64,000 nucleotides of DNA from Asticcacaulis machinosus (GCF_028550435.1 NZ_JAQQKV010000002.1:806001-870000), one strand, 5' to 3'. Shown: positions 31,100-40,019, counted from the first letter of the stretch. The notes: generated by a model from the letters alone, not told the origin. A program made the numbers and translations.

Positions 31100-31136
31100 T
31101 TGAACTATGTTCACATTTGTATTGAACGACGTTCAA
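31100..31136 (+). promoter_or_regulatory. Twin palindromic operators upstream of creD
   Basis: Two near-identical 15-bp palindromes, TTGAACTATGTTCAC (31100-31114) and TTGAACGACGTTCAA (31122-31136), are centred 22 bp apart, about two helical turns. The second TTGAAC could itself be a -35 box with TAGTTT 17 bp downstream. The spacing suggests two repressor dimers on the same DNA face. The regulator is not identified. Confidence 0.65.
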
Positions 31137-31204
31137 AAATGATCTAGTTTCCTCCAGTCCGGACGGCAAATTCGTGCCTTATGTCCGGTTCAGGAACGAT
31201 ATCC

Positions 31205-32665
31205 ATGACGGAACCCCTCGTCACCCCAACCTCATCGCCACCCCCGCTACCCAGAGCTAAGCCTCAAGCCATGCGTACCCGCGGCGGCAAACTTATTATT
31301 GTTTGCGTACTGGCCGTGCTCATGTCCATTCCGGCCTTTCTGGTGTTCGGTCTGTTGATGGAGCGCACAAACCGGGCCGACACCGTGGCCCGCGAAATTG
31401 GCGGCCTTATGGGCGGCCGTCAGGTGTTCATGGGGCCAGTGATCGCCGTGCCCTATACGAATCCCGGAAAGGTCGCCATTGATGCCAAGGGCAACCGGAC
31501 GGTTGGCGCGCCCGAATCCGGCACGCTGATTGTGTTCCCGGCCACGGGGCAAGCGACGGCCGCCACCAAAAGCGAAGTCCGCGCCCGCTCAATGTTCCGC
31601 GTGCCAGTCTATACGTCCGACATTGCGTTCAAAGCCCGTTTTGATTTGTCGAAGGTTCAGGCTGCCCTGCCCGCGGCGACCCTTAACTGGGCGGATGCGC
31701 AGGTTTTGTCGGGTGCTTCGGATAGCCGCGGCGCGCGCACCGATATATTAGCGAAGGTCAATGGCACGGCTTTGACACTGGCGCCGTCCGGCTATGGCCA
31801 GCAAGCTATGGCGGGCACGGGTGACGAGGGCGGCGGATCGATGGATCTGTTTTCAACGCCGGTGTCTGGCCTGACGCCGGATCAGCCGGTCGATGTTGCG
31901 CTCAATATGACCTTTACCGGCGCGGAAAAAATTGCCTTTCTGGCCTTTGCCAAAACGACCGAGGCCAAAATCACCGGCGACTGGAACTTCCCGTCTTTTG
32001 GCGGTGGCTTCCTGCCCGTGACCCGCAGCCTGCCGCGCAATCCGGCGGTCGCCCCCTCGCAAGGTGAGCAAGTGACCAAAAAAGGCTTTGCGGCGAGCTG
32101 GTCGGTGCCGTTTGTGGCGCGGGGTATGCCGGCCGCCGTTGATATGAGCCAGTTGTCTAACCTTGGTCGTTCGGAACTGTCTGTGACGTTTGTTGAGCCG
32201 ACCAACCCTTATCAGTCCGTAGGGCGGTCGCTGAAATATGCGCTGCTGTTCATCGGTCTGGTGTTTCTGACCTACTTTCTGTTTGAGACCACCTCAAAGC
32301 GGGAGTTGCATCCGGCGCAATATATTCTGGTCGGACTGGCGCAGATTACCTTTTACCTGCTTCTGTTATCGCTGGCAGAGCGGATCGGGTTTGATGCCGC
32401 GTTTGCGGTGGCGGCTGGGGCGACGGTGCTGCTGATCTCAGGCTATGCCGGTTTGATTTTCTCAAGCCTGTGGCGATTTATCGGTGCACTGGGGGCGTTC
32501 AGCTTGCTCTATGGCCTGATCTATATCCTGATGCGGATGGAAGATTATGCGCTGCTGGTCGGCGCCGTGTCAGCCTTCCTAGTCATTGCGATCGTCATGA
32601 TCCTGACGCGCAACATCAACTGGTACGGGCGTGAACCGTTCGGCAAATTATCAGAGGAAAACTAA
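31205..32665 (+). CDS. creD: CreD-family inner membrane protein
   Basis: 486 residues. An N-terminal membrane helix (IIVCVLAVLMSIPAFLVFGLL) is followed by a long periplasmic domain (about 60-340, with LIVFPATGQA, FRVPVYTSDIAFKARFDL, and SWSVPFVARGMPAA) and a C-terminal cluster of membrane helices beginning LKYALLFIGLVFLTYFLFE and TSKRELHPAQYILVGLAQ. CreD responds to envelope and beta-lactam stress in other bacteria, but no creBC genes are nearby. ATG at 31205 is preferred over 31181 because AGGAA lies 8 nt before it. Twin operators lie 70-100 bp upstream. Confidence 0.9.
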   Translation: MTEPLVTPTSSPPPLPRAKPQAMRTRGGKLIIVCVLAVLMSIPAFLVFGLLMERTNRADTVAREIGGLMGGRQVFMGPVIAVPYTNPGKVAIDAKGNRTVGAPESGTLIVFPATGQATAATKSEVRARSMFRVPVYTSDIAFKARFDLSKVQAALPAATLNWADAQVLSGASDSRGARTDILAKVNGTALTLAPSGYGQQAMAGTGDEGGGSMDLFSTPVSGLTPDQPVDVALNMTFTGAEKIAFLAFAKTTEAKITGDWNFPSFGGGFLPVTRSLPRNPAVAPSQGEQVTKKGFAASWSVPFVARGMPAAVDMSQLSNLGRSELSVTFVEPTNPYQSVGRSLKYALLFIGLVFLTYFLFETTSKRELHPAQYILVGLAQITFYLLLLSLAERIGFDAAFAVAAGATVLLISGYAGLIFSSLWRFIGALGAFSLLYGLIYILMRMEDYALLVGAVSAFLVIAIVMILTRNINWYGREPFGKLSEEN

Positions 32666-32669
32666 AACC

Positions 32670-32701
32670 AAGGCGCGGGCGTTAAGGCCCGCGCCTTTTT
32701 T
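32670..32701. terminator. Bidirectional terminator between creD and divL
   Basis: An 11-bp perfect GC-rich stem (32670-32680 with 32687-32697), loop GTTAAG, is followed by T6 on the plus strand. It lies between the convergent ends of creD and divL. Confidence 0.88.
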
Positions 32702-35094
32702 CACGCCACCCAGACCGTGTTGTCATCGGTATCGGCAGCGTCATCCTGTGGTGCAGCCTCTGGTTCCGTCGCCTCTATATCGTTCTGATGGGGCAGGTGG
32801 ATCGAGAAGGTCGCCCCTTCGGAGGGTTCAGACTCCAGCGTAATCCAGCCGCCGTGCAGTTCAGTCAGGGCCTTGACCAGAGCGAGCCCCAGACCCGGGC
32901 CGCCGCGCTCACGCCCGACATAGCGGTCAAAGATATGGGCTTGTTTATCGTAGGGAATCCCACGGCCTTTGTGGCTGACTTCAAGGCGCAGCGTATCGCC
33001 CTCACGGTCGGTTTTCAGCACAATCGCCGTGTCAGCCGCCGCATTGCGCTGGGCATTATCAATCAGGTGATCCAGCATCTGCCCCAGCCGGCGCGGATCG
33101 ACCCGGATCACGGCATCATCGCTCAGACCCATATGCTCAAAGCGCAGATTCCGCGTTGATAACACACCATCAAGCCTTAAGCCCAGATCATGCAGGATCG
33201 TACCAAAGGTCACGTCCGACAGGGAAATCTGCATTTCCCCGGCATCCATTTGCGCCATATCGAGCACGTCGTCGATGGAGCGCGCCAGTTCACGACCGGC
33301 GCTTTGGATCGCTGTAAGATAGTTCAGTTGTTTCTCGTTAAGGCCCGCCGACTGTGAGGTCATAAGCTCCGAATAGCCAACGATGGTGGTCATCGGCGTG
33401 CGCAGTTCATAGGACACATTGGCCACGAATTCGCGCTTCAGGCGGACCGATTCATTGAGCGCCATGTCGCGGTCTTCGATGGCCTGCTCCAGATTGCGGG
33501 TGGCGGTGATATCGGCAAAGGCCACCAGCGTCGCGCCATCCGGCAAGGGTTGGGTGCGCCAGCGCGCCAGTCGCCCGTCCGAGACACGGATCTCGCCCAT
33601 TTGCGGGGCGCGGGCAATCGGATCAGTATCCGTGACGCGCGCCTTAAGCTCGGCCCAGAAGCCTTTGTCGTGAACCAGCGGCAGACACAGTTCGGCCATG
33701 ACGGAAAAATCCATCATGGTCACCATGTCTTCGGCCGACAGGTGCCAGAACGCATCAAAGGCGGCATTGCGCAGCCTTAATTTGCCATCCGACCCGAACA
33801 CACTGACGGCATCCAGAAGCTGATCCAGTGTGGCGCGTTGCACCTGAATCAGGGAGTTAAACTGGGATTTGAGTTTCAGTTCGTCGGTTTTGTCGACATA
33901 AAGGGTCAGCAGCCCCCCCAGTGGATGGGGCTGACGCACGACCTTTAGTGAGCGTCCGCCCGGCAGGCTCCACATCTCATCAGGGGCGATGTCCTTGAGG
34001 CCGTAAAACTCCAGTTCCTGTGCCTTCCACTTGGAATAGTCGCCCATTTCCGGCAGGCGGCGTTTCTGGCGCAGACGATCCAGCAACTCACCGTGGGTTG
34101 GACGTTCCGCCAGCCATGCCGGGTCAAGATCCCACAGGGTCTCGAACGCACGGTTATGGAAAGTCAGGCGCTTTTCTGGCCCAAAGATCGCCACGGCATC
34201 TTCGAGACGATCAAGGGTTTCATCATGAGCCTTGGCATGACGTTTGAGGGCATCACGGCTTTCTTCGGCCTCGGTCACATCCAGCGCATAGGCGGCAAAA
34301 TAGCCTTCTGATAACGGCTCAACCGTCACCGCAAACGCACGTCTTTGCCCGCCAATCGTCAGCCAGCGAAAGCCTTCGCGGTGGCTGGCCGTGGCCACAG
34401 CTTCCTGCACCAGCGCATCAGCCGAGCGATCAAGGCTTAAGTCGCGTTCACGGGCATCGGCAAGGCTTTCCGCTTCAACGGCTTTCAACCAGGCGCTATT
34501 GGCCCAGACCAGACGGCCGTCTTTGGAGACGATCCAACATGGTGCGGGCAAGTGCTCGGCCATTTGGGCGAACGGTCCCGACGACAGGGAGGTCTGTGCG
34601 CCGGCTATGGCCAGCCTGATCCAGGCGGTGGCCCCTGAAGGGCGGCCTTCGACAATCAGGGTTTTACCCGCCACGCCCACGGCTTTTTCGGCGAATATTT
34701 CAAAGCGGCAGGGTTTACCGGCCTCAATCAGAGCCTTGAGATCGGCCTCGGCCTGCGGAGAACTTTGGCTTAAGGCCTCCAAAACCCGCGGCGCACAATC
34801 GGTTATATCGCTATCACCATAGGGCACACCCAAGGCCTCGGCGCAGGCTTTCAGGGTTTCATCCCCCCATACCAGCCGCACCATGTCATCTTCGACCGCC
34901 AGAAACGCTTCATCGAACGCTGATGTGGCGGCATCCAGTTCTGACAACATGGTCTGTTTCAGGCCAAGGTCGGCTTTGAGCGCGTCACGCTGCGCCCCCA
35001 GAGTGCCGCGCTGCCGCCACGACAAAAAAGTCGTTGATAAAGCCAGGGCGAGTGACCCTCCGGCAACGGCTAAGGCTATGGCGGATACATCCAT
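32701..35094 (-). CDS. divL: DivL-type cell-cycle kinase with Tyr at the phospho-acceptor site
   Basis: 797 residues. One N-terminal membrane helix (residues 5-25), PAS-like regions at about 175-275, 290-400 and 415-530, then HisKA (550-615) and HATPase (660-775; N-box DHLIDNAQRN, GPGLGLALVKAL). The H-box reads ANVSYELRTPMTTI: Tyr562 replaces the usual His. This is the hallmark of DivL, the Caulobacter cell-cycle regulator that acts with DivK and CckA to control CtrA. The acidic C-terminal tail ends at the stop. Domain order and length match DivL. The Tyr codon is at 33409-33411. Confidence 0.93.
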   Translation of the reverse strand: MDVSAIALAVAGGSLALALSTTFLSWRQRGTLGAQRDALKADLGLKQTMLSELDAATSAFDEAFLAVEDDMVRLVWGDETLKACAEALGVPYGDSDITDCAPRVLEALSQSSPQAEADLKALIEAGKPCRFEIFAEKAVGVAGKTLIVEGRPSGATAWIRLAIAGAQTSLSSGPFAQMAEHLPAPCWIVSKDGRLVWANSAWLKAVEAESLADARERDLSLDRSADALVQEAVATASHREGFRWLTIGGQRRAFAVTVEPLSEGYFAAYALDVTEAEESRDALKRHAKAHDETLDRLEDAVAIFGPEKRLTFHNRAFETLWDLDPAWLAERPTHGELLDRLRQKRRLPEMGDYSKWKAQELEFYGLKDIAPDEMWSLPGGRSLKVVRQPHPLGGLLTLYVDKTDELKLKSQFNSLIQVQRATLDQLLDAVSVFGSDGKLRLRNAAFDAFWHLSAEDMVTMMDFSVMAELCLPLVHDKGFWAELKARVTDTDPIARAPQMGEIRVSDGRLARWRTQPLPDGATLVAFADITATRNLEQAIEDRDMALNESVRLKREFVANVSYELRTPMTTIVGYSELMTSQSAGLNEKQLNYLTAIQSAGRELARSIDDVLDMAQMDAGEMQISLSDVTFGTILHDLGLRLDGVLSTRNLRFEHMGLSDDAVIRVDPRRLGQMLDHLIDNAQRNAAADTAIVLKTDREGDTLRLEVSHKGRGIPYDKQAHIFDRYVGRERGGPGLGLALVKALTELHGGWITLESEPSEGATFSIHLPHQNDIEATEPEAAPQDDAADTDDNTVWVA

Positions 35095-35271
35095 GCGCTA
35101 CATTCAGGCTTTTTAAGGTGACGAAAACGAATCAGATAGTTTGACATGATAAATCAAGTTGATTCCGCAGCCTTCAACAAAATAAGCCTGCGCTGAATTT
35201 AACCGGTATTCACCCTTTGGAAACCTGTGGCCGCGTTATAGAGTAGCAACGGTTTTGGATAGGTTCGGATC
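35095..35271. promoter_or_regulatory. Divergent control region of divL and the unknown gene at 35272
   Basis: 177 bp with two GANTC sites (GAATC at 35129-35133, GATTC at 35161-35165), the methylation target of CcrM in Caulobacterales. A TTAA half-site near 35199 falls short of a full TTAA-N7-TTAA CtrA box. No clear -35/-10 pair is claimed. Confidence 0.35.
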
Positions 35272-35889
35272 ATGGCCAGCGTACGCTACCCCATTGCCCT
35301 TCATGGCATCGATGTCCTCAATAGCTGGGCATCGAAAGGGTTTGCGCGTGCGGCCCGTGAATCTGAGGCTATGGCTGAGTCCGGCAAATCCGTGCAGTTT
35401 GTATCAGAGGTTTTAGGCCCTCAGTTTGAAACCGAAGCTGCCGCGCTTGATTATTACAGCGCGCAGTACCCGCAGTTGCTTGAGGATGCGCGACCCGGAT
35501 CGCGGTTTACACCGGATGCGGCGGATAATTTTGCCCGGCTTATGTGCCGTGCCGAGCCAGTGAAATCGGCCAAGCGCACAACCCCCGCCATGACCGGCGG
35601 CCAGCGCTGGCCCACGCCGGCAAAGCCGGCCAAATCAGTCTGGCAACTCAGTGTGTCCTATTGGAAGATCATCCCAAAGCGGGTGGCCAAACCGGCCGCC
35701 AGCCTTGAGCCCTATGTTCAGGCGCGGGCCGTGCGTAAAAAAGCATTAGGGCAAGCGCTGACACCGGAAGAGGTGCAGGCACTGGCCGCGAATCCGCTGA
35801 TGTCCTACCGTCCGCAAAAGGCGCTCGATATCGGCCTTTTTGAATTTATTCCGCCGGATAATCCCAGTATTATTATCGCAGATGAATAG
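35272..35889 (+). CDS. Conserved-looking protein of unknown function
   Basis: 205 residues, not recognised. Soluble, without a signal peptide. The N-terminal region (to about 95) contains DYYSAQYPQLLEDARPG and ARLMCRAEP. A basic, Pro-rich middle (about 95-125) leads to WQLSVSYWKIIPKR and a C-terminal LTPEEVQALAANPLMSYRPQ. Codon use is normal for the genome, so it looks like a resident gene. It ends back-to-back with the convergent regA stop and is divergent from divL. Confidence 0.75.
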   Translation: MASVRYPIALHGIDVLNSWASKGFARAARESEAMAESGKSVQFVSEVLGPQFETEAAALDYYSAQYPQLLEDARPGSRFTPDAADNFARLMCRAEPVKSAKRTTPAMTGGQRWPTPAKPAKSVWQLSVSYWKIIPKRVAKPAASLEPYVQARAVRKKALGQALTPEEVQALAANPLMSYRPQKALDIGLFEFIPPDNPSIIIADE

Positions 35890-36450
35890 CTATTTGGGCG
35901 CGCGTTTAGCCAGAATTCGTTGCAGGGTACGGCGGTGCATATTCAGGCGCCGCGCCGTCTCAGAGACATTCTGGCCGCACAGGGTATAGACCCGCTGAAT
36001 GTGCTCCCAGCGCACCCGGTCGGCTGACATGGGGTTTTCCGGCGGGGCAGGGCTGTGAGCCTCAATCGCCAGCAGAGCCTTGACCACATCATCGGCATCT
36101 GCGGGCTTTGATAAGTAATCAACGGCACCGGATTTTACGGCGGCGACGGCGGTGGCGATATTGCCATAGCCGGTCAGCATAATAGCGCGGGCATCAGGGC
36201 GTTTGGCGTGCAGGGCTTCAACCGCCCTCAGCCCATTGCCATCTTCAAGGCGCATGTCCATGACCCCGAAAGCCGGAGGCGTGGCCTCAATAATCGTCAG
36301 GGCCTCAGCCACACTTTCAGCCGCAGTAACCTGAAAACCGCGGGCTTCAAGCGCGCGGGCCAGACGCTGGCGGAACGGGGCATCGTCATCCAGCAAGACC
36401 AAGGTCTTATCCGCAAGCTCGGCAAGTTTTTCGCTGACCGCGTCTGTCAT
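35890..36450 (-). CDS. regA: RegA/ActR/PrrA-family response regulator
   Basis: 186 residues. The receiver domain has acidic D21-D23, phospho-acceptor D65 (VMDMRLEDGNG), MLTGYGNIATAV and K115 (YLSKPAD). A Fis-type helix-turn-helix ends the protein (NVSETARRLNMHRRTLQRILAKR), as in RegA/PrrA global redox regulators. ATG at 36450 is used: it overlaps the regB stop as ATGA, and the 13 residues further upstream in the open frame are rejected. It is co-transcribed with regB. Confidence 0.95.
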   Translation of the reverse strand: MTDAVSEKLAELADKTLVLLDDDAPFRQRLARALEARGFQVTAAESVAEALTIIEATPPAFGVMDMRLEDGNGLRAVEALHAKRPDARAIMLTGYGNIATAVAAVKSGAVDYLSKPADADDVVKALLAIEAHSPAPPENPMSADRVRWEHIQRVYTLCGQNVSETARRLNMHRRTLQRILAKRAPK

Positions 36451-37814
36451 GGTTCTATTCCTGATATCTGCATCTGATCGCGCCGCCACATGGCTTTCAC
36501 CTGCGCGCCGCCCTCATCCCGGTTGCCGAAGCTTAACCGGGCACCTGAATATTCGCATAGGGTCTTGGCGATAAAAAAGCCCAGCCCCATGCCGCCGGGG
36601 TTATGACGCAGTTGCGCCTTAACGTCACTGTGACGCGTTGACACATAGGGCTCACCCAGCCGCGATAGGATTTCCGGCGCAAAGCCAGGCCCATCATCTT
36701 CGACGCTTAAGGCCACGTAAGCGTCGAAGACCTCAACCCGTATCCAGACCTGAGAGGCGGCGAAATCAACGGCATTTTCCACAAAGGCGGAAACGGCGTG
36801 CAGCCATTCCGGCCGGCGTTTGATGGTTATGGCCTCAGGCATGCCATCTTCGACCATAATATCAATATGGATGGTCTTGCCGAAATGCTGAAAGGGCTCA
36901 GCGATTTCTTCCAGAAAAGCGCGCAGGGGCATCTGGTCATAGACCTGATCCACCGTCTCCGGTTTTTGCGACAGGGTTTTGAGGATGTCGCGGCAGCGCT
37001 GGGACTGCGACACCAGAAGCGCGGCGTCTTCGTGCAGCGGATCATCCGGTTTCAGGGCCAGCATCATTTCCTTGGCGACCACCTGAATCGTACCTAATGG
37101 TGTGCCCAGTTCATGGGCGGCGGCGGCGGCAAGGCCCCCAAGCGCCGACAGGCGGTGCTCTTTTTCCATGACGGCGCGCGTGGCTTCCAGCGCCTGCTCC
37201 ATACGGCGCGCCTCTAACGCCGCTTGCCAGGCATAGCCGGCGGTAAAAACGATCCCGATCAGCAGGGCGAATAAAAACCCCAGACGATACATGGGCGGCA
37301 GATAAAGCGATTGGCCTTCCGGCCAGGGCAGGTCAAGCGACCAGAAAAACAGGCTCATTGATGCCAGCAGTGCCACGCAGATCACCGCCACGCCGTGCCT
37401 CGTCGGCAGGTTGGCCGCCGCCACGGTTGGGGGCGCCACCAGCATCAGGCAAAACGGATTGCTAAGACCGCCGGTCACACCGAGAAGAGCCGCCAGTTGC
37501 AGCGTATCAAACCCAAGTTGCACCGCCGCTTCCCAGTCCTTAAGCTGTGACCGCGACCGCCCCCCCAGCATCAGCAGGGCATTTAGCCAGACGCTGGCGG
37601 CGATGATCGACAGACATAGGGTGAGGTTAATCTCATAGCCAAATCCAAAGGCAACCAACACCACCATCAGGGTCTGACCAAAAATAGCCAGCCAGCGCAG
37701 GAACACCAAGGTGCGCAGGCGCAGGTGCTCCCGTCCTCCCAATGGCGGGGCTTCTGCGACATTCAGCGCCTTGAAATCAAGACCGATCCGCTTAAAGGTT
37801 TGGCTAAAATCCAT
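36447..37814 (-). CDS. regB: RegB/PrrB-family redox-sensing histidine kinase
   Basis: 455 residues. About six N-terminal membrane helices include GGLSNPF (115-121), the quinone-linked motif of RegB. The H-box has H234 (AAAAHELGTPLGTI), and C274 in SQSQRCRDIL matches the redox-active cysteine of RegB. The C-terminal ATPase has NAVDFA and GMGLGFFIAKTL. Homologues sense respiratory redox state and control photosynthesis, respiration and nitrogen or CO2 fixation genes. It overlaps regA by 4 bp and is divergent from the senC-like gene, as in Rhodobacter. Confidence 0.95.
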   Translation of the reverse strand: MDFSQTFKRIGLDFKALNVAEAPPLGGREHLRLRTLVFLRWLAIFGQTLMVVLVAFGFGYEINLTLCLSIIAASVWLNALLMLGGRSRSQLKDWEAAVQLGFDTLQLAALLGVTGGLSNPFCLMLVAPPTVAAANLPTRHGVAVICVALLASMSLFFWSLDLPWPEGQSLYLPPMYRLGFLFALLIGIVFTAGYAWQAALEARRMEQALEATRAVMEKEHRLSALGGLAAAAAHELGTPLGTIQVVAKEMMLALKPDDPLHEDAALLVSQSQRCRDILKTLSQKPETVDQVYDQMPLRAFLEEIAEPFQHFGKTIHIDIMVEDGMPEAITIKRRPEWLHAVSAFVENAVDFAASQVWIRVEVFDAYVALSVEDDGPGFAPEILSRLGEPYVSTRHSDVKAQLRHNPGGMGLGFFIAKTLCEYSGARLSFGNRDEGGAQVKAMWRRDQMQISGIEP

Positions 37815-37904
37815 GAATGGCCTATTGAGGCGGGAATTAGATCGCTATGAGTTTACATGGAAACATCATAACGATCTAAGTTTTTGTTTTGACGCAATAT
37901 TGAT

Positions 37905-37940
37905 GCGAAAAACCGCTTACACTTTTTCGCATATTGCTCT
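37905..37940. repeat. Dispersed intergenic palindrome, copy 2
   Basis: GCGAAAAA, CCGCTTACAC, TTTTTCGC and a tail ATATTGCTCTAA. It shares spacer and arms with the copy at 21925, and both have TTTGACGC or TTTTGACGC about 15 bp upstream. It lies in the divergent spacer between regB and the senC-like gene. Confidence 0.7.
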
Positions 37941-37960
37941 AATCAGAGGTGAGTAAATAG

Positions 37961-38566
37961 ATGATGAAATCGCGCCTGACAATTATCCTTATTGTTTTTG
38001 TGGGATTATTCGCCCTGATCGGGTCTTATTGGTACACTACGTTGAAGGCGGCGCCGGGTGGGTCATCGCAGGTCGATCCGTCAGTCAAGGTCGGTGGCGA
38101 TTTTACCATGATCGACCAGAATGGCCGTGCGGTCACGCAAGATATCCTCAAAGGCAAATGGTCGGCAGTATTTTTCGGCTTTACTTATTGCCCCGATATA
38201 TGCCCTCTGACCTTGCAACACCTCAATGCGGTGCAAAAGGAACTGGGTGATAAGGCCAAGGATTTTCAGATCGTGTTCGTCACCGTCGATCCAGAACGCG
38301 ACAGTCCGGCGGCCATGAAATCCTACATCGAAAGCCCCGGCTTTCCCGGTGGCGTGATCGGCCTGACCGGCACAGCGCAGCAGGTGGATGATATCGCCAA
38401 GGTGTACCGCGCCACCTATTCCAAATCGGGTGAGGGCGAGGATTACACCATGAACCATACGGCCGTGATCTATCTGATGAATCCAAAGGGCGAGTTCGTC
38501 TTACCCCTGGGGCGCGAAATATCCCCTAAAGACAGCGCTGACATGATCCTCAAGGAAATGCGGTGA
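37961..38566 (+). CDS. senC: SCO1/SenC/PrrC-family copper chaperone-like protein
   Basis: 201 residues. An N-terminal membrane anchor (residues 6-24) precedes a thioredoxin-like periplasmic domain. Copper/redox ligands are C77 and C81 (FTYCPDICPLTL) and H166 (YTMNHTAVI), and VTVDPERDSP is also typical. SCO proteins mature the CuA site of cytochrome oxidase; SenC/PrrC homologues also feed the RegB signal. Start ATG at 37961 follows GAGGTGAG. Its position opposite regB supports the SenC role. Confidence 0.93.
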   Translation: MMKSRLTIILIVFVGLFALIGSYWYTTLKAAPGGSSQVDPSVKVGGDFTMIDQNGRAVTQDILKGKWSAVFFGFTYCPDICPLTLQHLNAVQKELGDKAKDFQIVFVTVDPERDSPAAMKSYIESPGFPGGVIGLTGTAQQVDDIAKVYRATYSKSGEGEDYTMNHTAVIYLMNPKGEFVLPLGREISPKDSADMILKEMR

Positions 38567-38709
38567 TATCAGTTCGGGCAGGGCGTTTGAAATGCTGCAC
38601 CTGCTCATCACATCTTGGTTTTAAGCCGCAGTAACCTATTGGCAGCTTTGCTGTGATAGGGTTTAGTGGAGTGTCGCCGTGCGGCAGGATAAACCAAGGT
38701 AGAGTCCAG

Positions 38710-39960
38710 ATGCTGTATTCGTTTCATGAGTACGCCTATTATTCGGCAGCCCCTATGCGGGCGCTGGCGCAGATGACCCGTGATTTCTGGGGGTCAAAGG
38801 CTAATCCGGCCTCTGACACCGCTCTGGGGCGCACGATTTATGCCTCGGCTGAACTGTTTTCCAATGTCACCCGCCGCTATGGTAAACCTGACTGGCGCAT
38901 CGACAGTGTCACCATCAATGATACACCAGTACGCGTGCAAATTGTCGAGGACTGGAAAACGCCGTGGGTGAAACTGCTGCGTTTTCAGCGCGATAATGCC
39001 GATCTGCGCCGGGCCGGGGTCAAAAAAACCGCACCGGCGGTGCTGATCGTCGCCCCTCTGTCAGGTCACTATGCCACTCTGCTGCGTGGCACGGTGCAGG
39101 AGTTCCTGCTCGATCACGATGTCTATATCACCGATTGGGTCAATGCCCGTCAGGTGCCCGTGTTAGAGGGCCGGTTTGATTTCTACAGCTATATGGACCA
39201 CATTCAGCAAATGCTTGAGGCCATAGGTTCACGTATCCATGTGGTCGGGGTCTGCCAGCCGGGGCCGCCGGTTCTGGCGACAGCCTGCCTGATGGCTGAA
39301 GAGAACCATCCCAACCGTCCGGCCTCCATGACCTTTATGGGCTCGCCGATCGATGCGCGGTTCAACCCGACGGTCACTAACAATCTGGCCGAAGAGCGTC
39401 CGTTTGCCTGGTTCAAATCGAACATGGTTCATAATGTCCCGCCGCCCTATCCGGGTGTGGGTCGCCGGGTCTATCCGGGCTTTGTGCAGCTCTATAGCTT
39501 TATGAGCATGAACGAAGAGCGCCACATGGATGCGCTGAAAACCTATTTCAGCAATCTGGTCGAAGACGATGGCGACGGGGTGGAAAAGCACCTTGAATTC
39601 TACGATGAATATCTGGCTGTGCTCGATCTGACCGAAGAGTTCTATCTGCAAACCATCGATCTGGTCTTCCAGAAACATGCCCTACCCAAGGGAGAACTGG
39701 TTCACAAAGGTCGTACCGTGAAGCCGCACGCCATCACCGATATCGCCCTGATGACGGTCGAGGGTGAAAAGGATGATATTTCCGGCGTCGGTCAGACCCA
39801 GGCCGCTCATGAAATTTGCCCCAATATCCCCGCCGACATGAAAGAGCTTTATGTGCAGGCCGGGGCCGGTCACTACGGGGTGTTCAATGGTCGCCGGTTC
39901 CGCGAAAGCATCTATCCGAAAATCCGCGACTTTATTGCGAAGACGGATGCGAAACTATAA
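38710..39960 (+). CDS. phaZ: Intracellular polyhydroxyalkanoate (PHB) depolymerase
   Basis: 416 residues of the alpha/beta-hydrolase PhaZ type that mobilises stored PHB. The nucleophile elbow reads VGVCQPGPP, with Cys182 in place of the usual Ser, as in PhaZ of Cupriavidus. Other blocks are MLYSFHEYAYYSAAPMRALA, DHDVYITDWVNAR, MTVEGEKDDISGVGQTQAA and GAGHYGVFNGRRFRESIYP, which holds the catalytic His. ATG at 38710 is preferred, with AAGGTAGAG upstream; the frame runs back to 38653 without support. PHA synthesis genes are not in the window. Confidence 0.95.
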   Translation: MLYSFHEYAYYSAAPMRALAQMTRDFWGSKANPASDTALGRTIYASAELFSNVTRRYGKPDWRIDSVTINDTPVRVQIVEDWKTPWVKLLRFQRDNADLRRAGVKKTAPAVLIVAPLSGHYATLLRGTVQEFLLDHDVYITDWVNARQVPVLEGRFDFYSYMDHIQQMLEAIGSRIHVVGVCQPGPPVLATACLMAEENHPNRPASMTFMGSPIDARFNPTVTNNLAEERPFAWFKSNMVHNVPPPYPGVGRRVYPGFVQLYSFMSMNEERHMDALKTYFSNLVEDDGDGVEKHLEFYDEYLAVLDLTEEFYLQTIDLVFQKHALPKGELVHKGRTVKPHAITDIALMTVEGEKDDISGVGQTQAAHEICPNIPADMKELYVQAGAGHYGVFNGRRFRESIYPKIRDFIAKTDAKL

Positions 39961-39975
39961 GTCGCGCTTTTGTAA

Positions 39976-40010
39976 CGAAAACCGCTGACACTTTTCGGAA
40001 AGCGCTTTAA
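39976..40010. repeat. Dispersed intergenic palindrome, copy 3
   Basis: CGAAAA, CCGCTGACAC, TTTTCG, then GAAAGCGCTTTAA. It shares the spacer and tail of the other two copies and sits between phaZ and the metallopeptidase gene. Confidence 0.7.
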
Positions 40011-40019
40011 ATTAGGCTG

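Noticed and set aside
31100-31136. LexA (SOS) boxes upstream of creD
   Set aside because: Alphaproteobacterial LexA binds GTTC-N7-GTTC direct repeats. Here the arms are inverted with a 3-bp centre.
35160-35230. CtrA box (TTAA-N7-TTAA) in the divL promoter
   Set aside because: Only one TTAA half-site is present; the second half does not match.
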